From Streptomyces rimosus (GTDB lineage Bacteria; Actinomycetota; Actinomycetes; Streptomycetales; Streptomycetaceae), in NCBI RefSeq assembly GCF_008704655.1, contig NZ_CP023688.1:5881501-5945500 (forward strand): 64,000 nt of DNA, given 5' to 3'. The notes beneath the pieces were generated by a model. That model saw only the letters and a program-made list of their open reading frames with translations, did not search any database and was not told where the DNA came from. Each line of letters starts with the position of its first letter. The first letter of the stretch is position 1. This document shows positions 63,095-64,000 of the stretch, piece by piece. Made by a program: the position numbers and the translations under genes.

Positions 63095-64000
63095 GCGCGC
63101 CCGCCGAAACGATCCGCCCCGCCGCCCCCGCCCCCACCACCCCCTCCGGCATCCGCTTCGACAACGTCTCCGTCGCCTACGGCGAGCACGTCGTCCTGGA
63201 GTCCTTCGACCTGACCGTCGAACCGGGCGAGGTGATGGCGCTGCTCGGCCCTTCCGGGTCGGGCAAGACCACCGCGCTGCGGGCGGTCGCCGGATTCGTC
63301 CGGCCGTGTGCCGGGCGGGTGCTGATCGGCGGCCGGGACGTGACCGGGCTGCCCCCGTACCGGCGCGGCATCGGCATGGTCGTCCAGCAGTACGCGCTCT
63401 TCCCGCACCTGCGCGTCGAGGACAACGTCGCCTTCGGCCTCAAGGCGCGGCGCGGGCGCACCGCGTCGCGCGCCGAGACCGCGGTCCGGGTGGCCGAGGT
63501 GCTGGAGATGACCGGCATGGCCGCGTACGCCCGTCGCTACCCGCGCGAACTGTCCGGCGGGCAGCAGCAGCGGGTCGCCATCGCGCGGGCGCTGGCCATC
63601 CGCCCCGGCGTGCTCCTCCTGGACGAGCCGCTGTCCGCCCTCGACGCCCGGCTGCGCTCCGGCATGCTCGCCGAACTGGCGCGTCTGCACCGCGAGTTGC
63701 CCGACGTGTCGATCCTGTACGTCACCCACGACCAGATGGAGGCGCTGACGCTGGCGGACCGGATCGCCGTCATGGACCGCGCGCGGCTGCGCGACTGCGG
63801 CACCCCGCAGGACCTCTACCGCCGTCCGCGCACCGAGTTCACCGCCTCCTTCGTGGGCAACGCCAACCTCCTCCCGGTGACCGTCGGCCCGGACGGCACC
63901 GCCGACTTCGCCGGTACCCGGCTGACCGTCACGCCCGCCGAGGGCCCCGCACCCGGCGCGTCCGCCACGCTCTGCGTACGCCCGCACCTGGTCGGCCTCG
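63091..64000 (+). CDS. ABC importer ATPase, 2-aminoethylphosphonate type (3' truncated)
   Basis: 303 residues visible; the gene runs off the window. Walker A GPSGSGKTT (53-61), LSGGQQQRVAIARAL, LLLDEPLSALDARLR and a C-terminal TOBE-like domain mark the polyamine/iron/phosphonate import branch. Its ATG overlaps the hydrolase stop by 4 bp. It probably imports the aminophosphonate used by the two enzymes upstream. Permease and binding protein would be expected just beyond the edge. Confidence 0.9.
   Translation, partial: MSAPAETIRPAAPAPTTPSGIRFDNVSVAYGEHVVLESFDLTVEPGEVMALLGPSGSGKTTALRAVAGFVRPCAGRVLIGGRDVTGLPPYRRGIGMVVQQYALFPHLRVEDNVAFGLKARRGRTASRAETAVRVAEVLEMTGMAAYARRYPRELSGGQQQRVAIARALAIRPGVLLLDEPLSALDARLRSGMLAELARLHRELPDVSILYVTHDQMEALTLADRIAVMDRARLRDCGTPQDLYRRPRTEFTASFVGNANLLPVTVGPDGTADFAGTRLTVTPAEGPAPGASATLCVRPHLVGL

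Overview
The window is about 73% G+C, with GTG and ATG starts, dense overlapping genes and strong third-position G/C bias. Its gene content is Streptomyces-type: an SsgA-like sporulation protein, DasR-type sites at N-acetylglucosamine PTS genes, a class E sortase with LAxTG-like substrates, and a Cys-CysO-CysM pathway. Gene order from the SsgG-like gene to the penicillin-binding protein looks like the Streptomyces chromosomal core around the ssgG, clpS, cysM, nagE and rph genes as I remember it. It is therefore probably chromosomal core sequence from a Streptomyces. The species cannot be told.

Layout. 1-7.9 kb: end of a flavin disulfide reductase, a VOC protein, ssgG, two RDD membrane proteins, a small membrane protein and a secreted M6 (immune inhibitor A-like) protease. 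7.9-11.7 kb: a repeat-rich gap, then the NAD-salvage pair pncB-pncA, divergent from clpS and a DUF2017 gene. 12.2-19.8 kb: an amino-acid permease; a JAMM protease (Mec type); a B12-riboswitch-controlled ABC importer with a FhuF-like Fe-S protein; a leader peptide; cysO-cysM. 20.2-24.4 kb: a metallo-beta-lactamase-fold protein and the PTS genes nagE2, nagE1 and nagF with three DasR-like (dre) sites. 24.5-28.5 kb: rph, a small membrane protein, a lipoprotein, rdgB, tRNA-Leu(UAG) and two tandem HNH proteins. 28.6-34.6 kb: an MFS transporter, an orphan histidine kinase with its partner gene, about 0.9 kb of tandem repeats, bcp and a DUF3618 gene.

34.6-47.5 kb: a GroES-like protein; a guanidine-III riboswitch with a SugE/Gdx exporter; a class A penicillin-binding protein; a three-gene ABC-2 exporter; DUF1707, SGNH hydrolase and DUF445 genes; a class E sortase; DUF3311 plus a sodium:solute symporter. 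47.5-52.4 kb: an operon for a predicted membrane electron-transfer chain (cytochrome-b-like protein, NADH/FMN/Fe-S/ferredoxin fusion, YxFxxD-repeat lipoprotein), divergent from a PucR-type regulator. 52.4-60.2 kb: DUF6412 plus a YidC paralogue, a fumarylacetoacetase-family hydrolase, a surface protein with a long Pro/Ser/Thr/Glu stalk and an LAHSG anchor, a UPF0303 protein, a Gfo/Idh dehydrogenase divergent from a ROK regulator, and a small LADTG-anchored protein. 60.3-64 kb: the start of an aminophosphonate-use cluster (GntR regulator, FAD oxidase, phosphonatase-like hydrolase, ABC ATPase).

Two patterns recur. Many intergenic spaces hold short tandem repeats (units of 25, 26, 29, 40, 47-48 and 125 bp), some running over a stop codon. 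At least eight genes have a -10-like hexamer only 6-8 nt upstream of the start codon, as expected for leaderless mRNAs.
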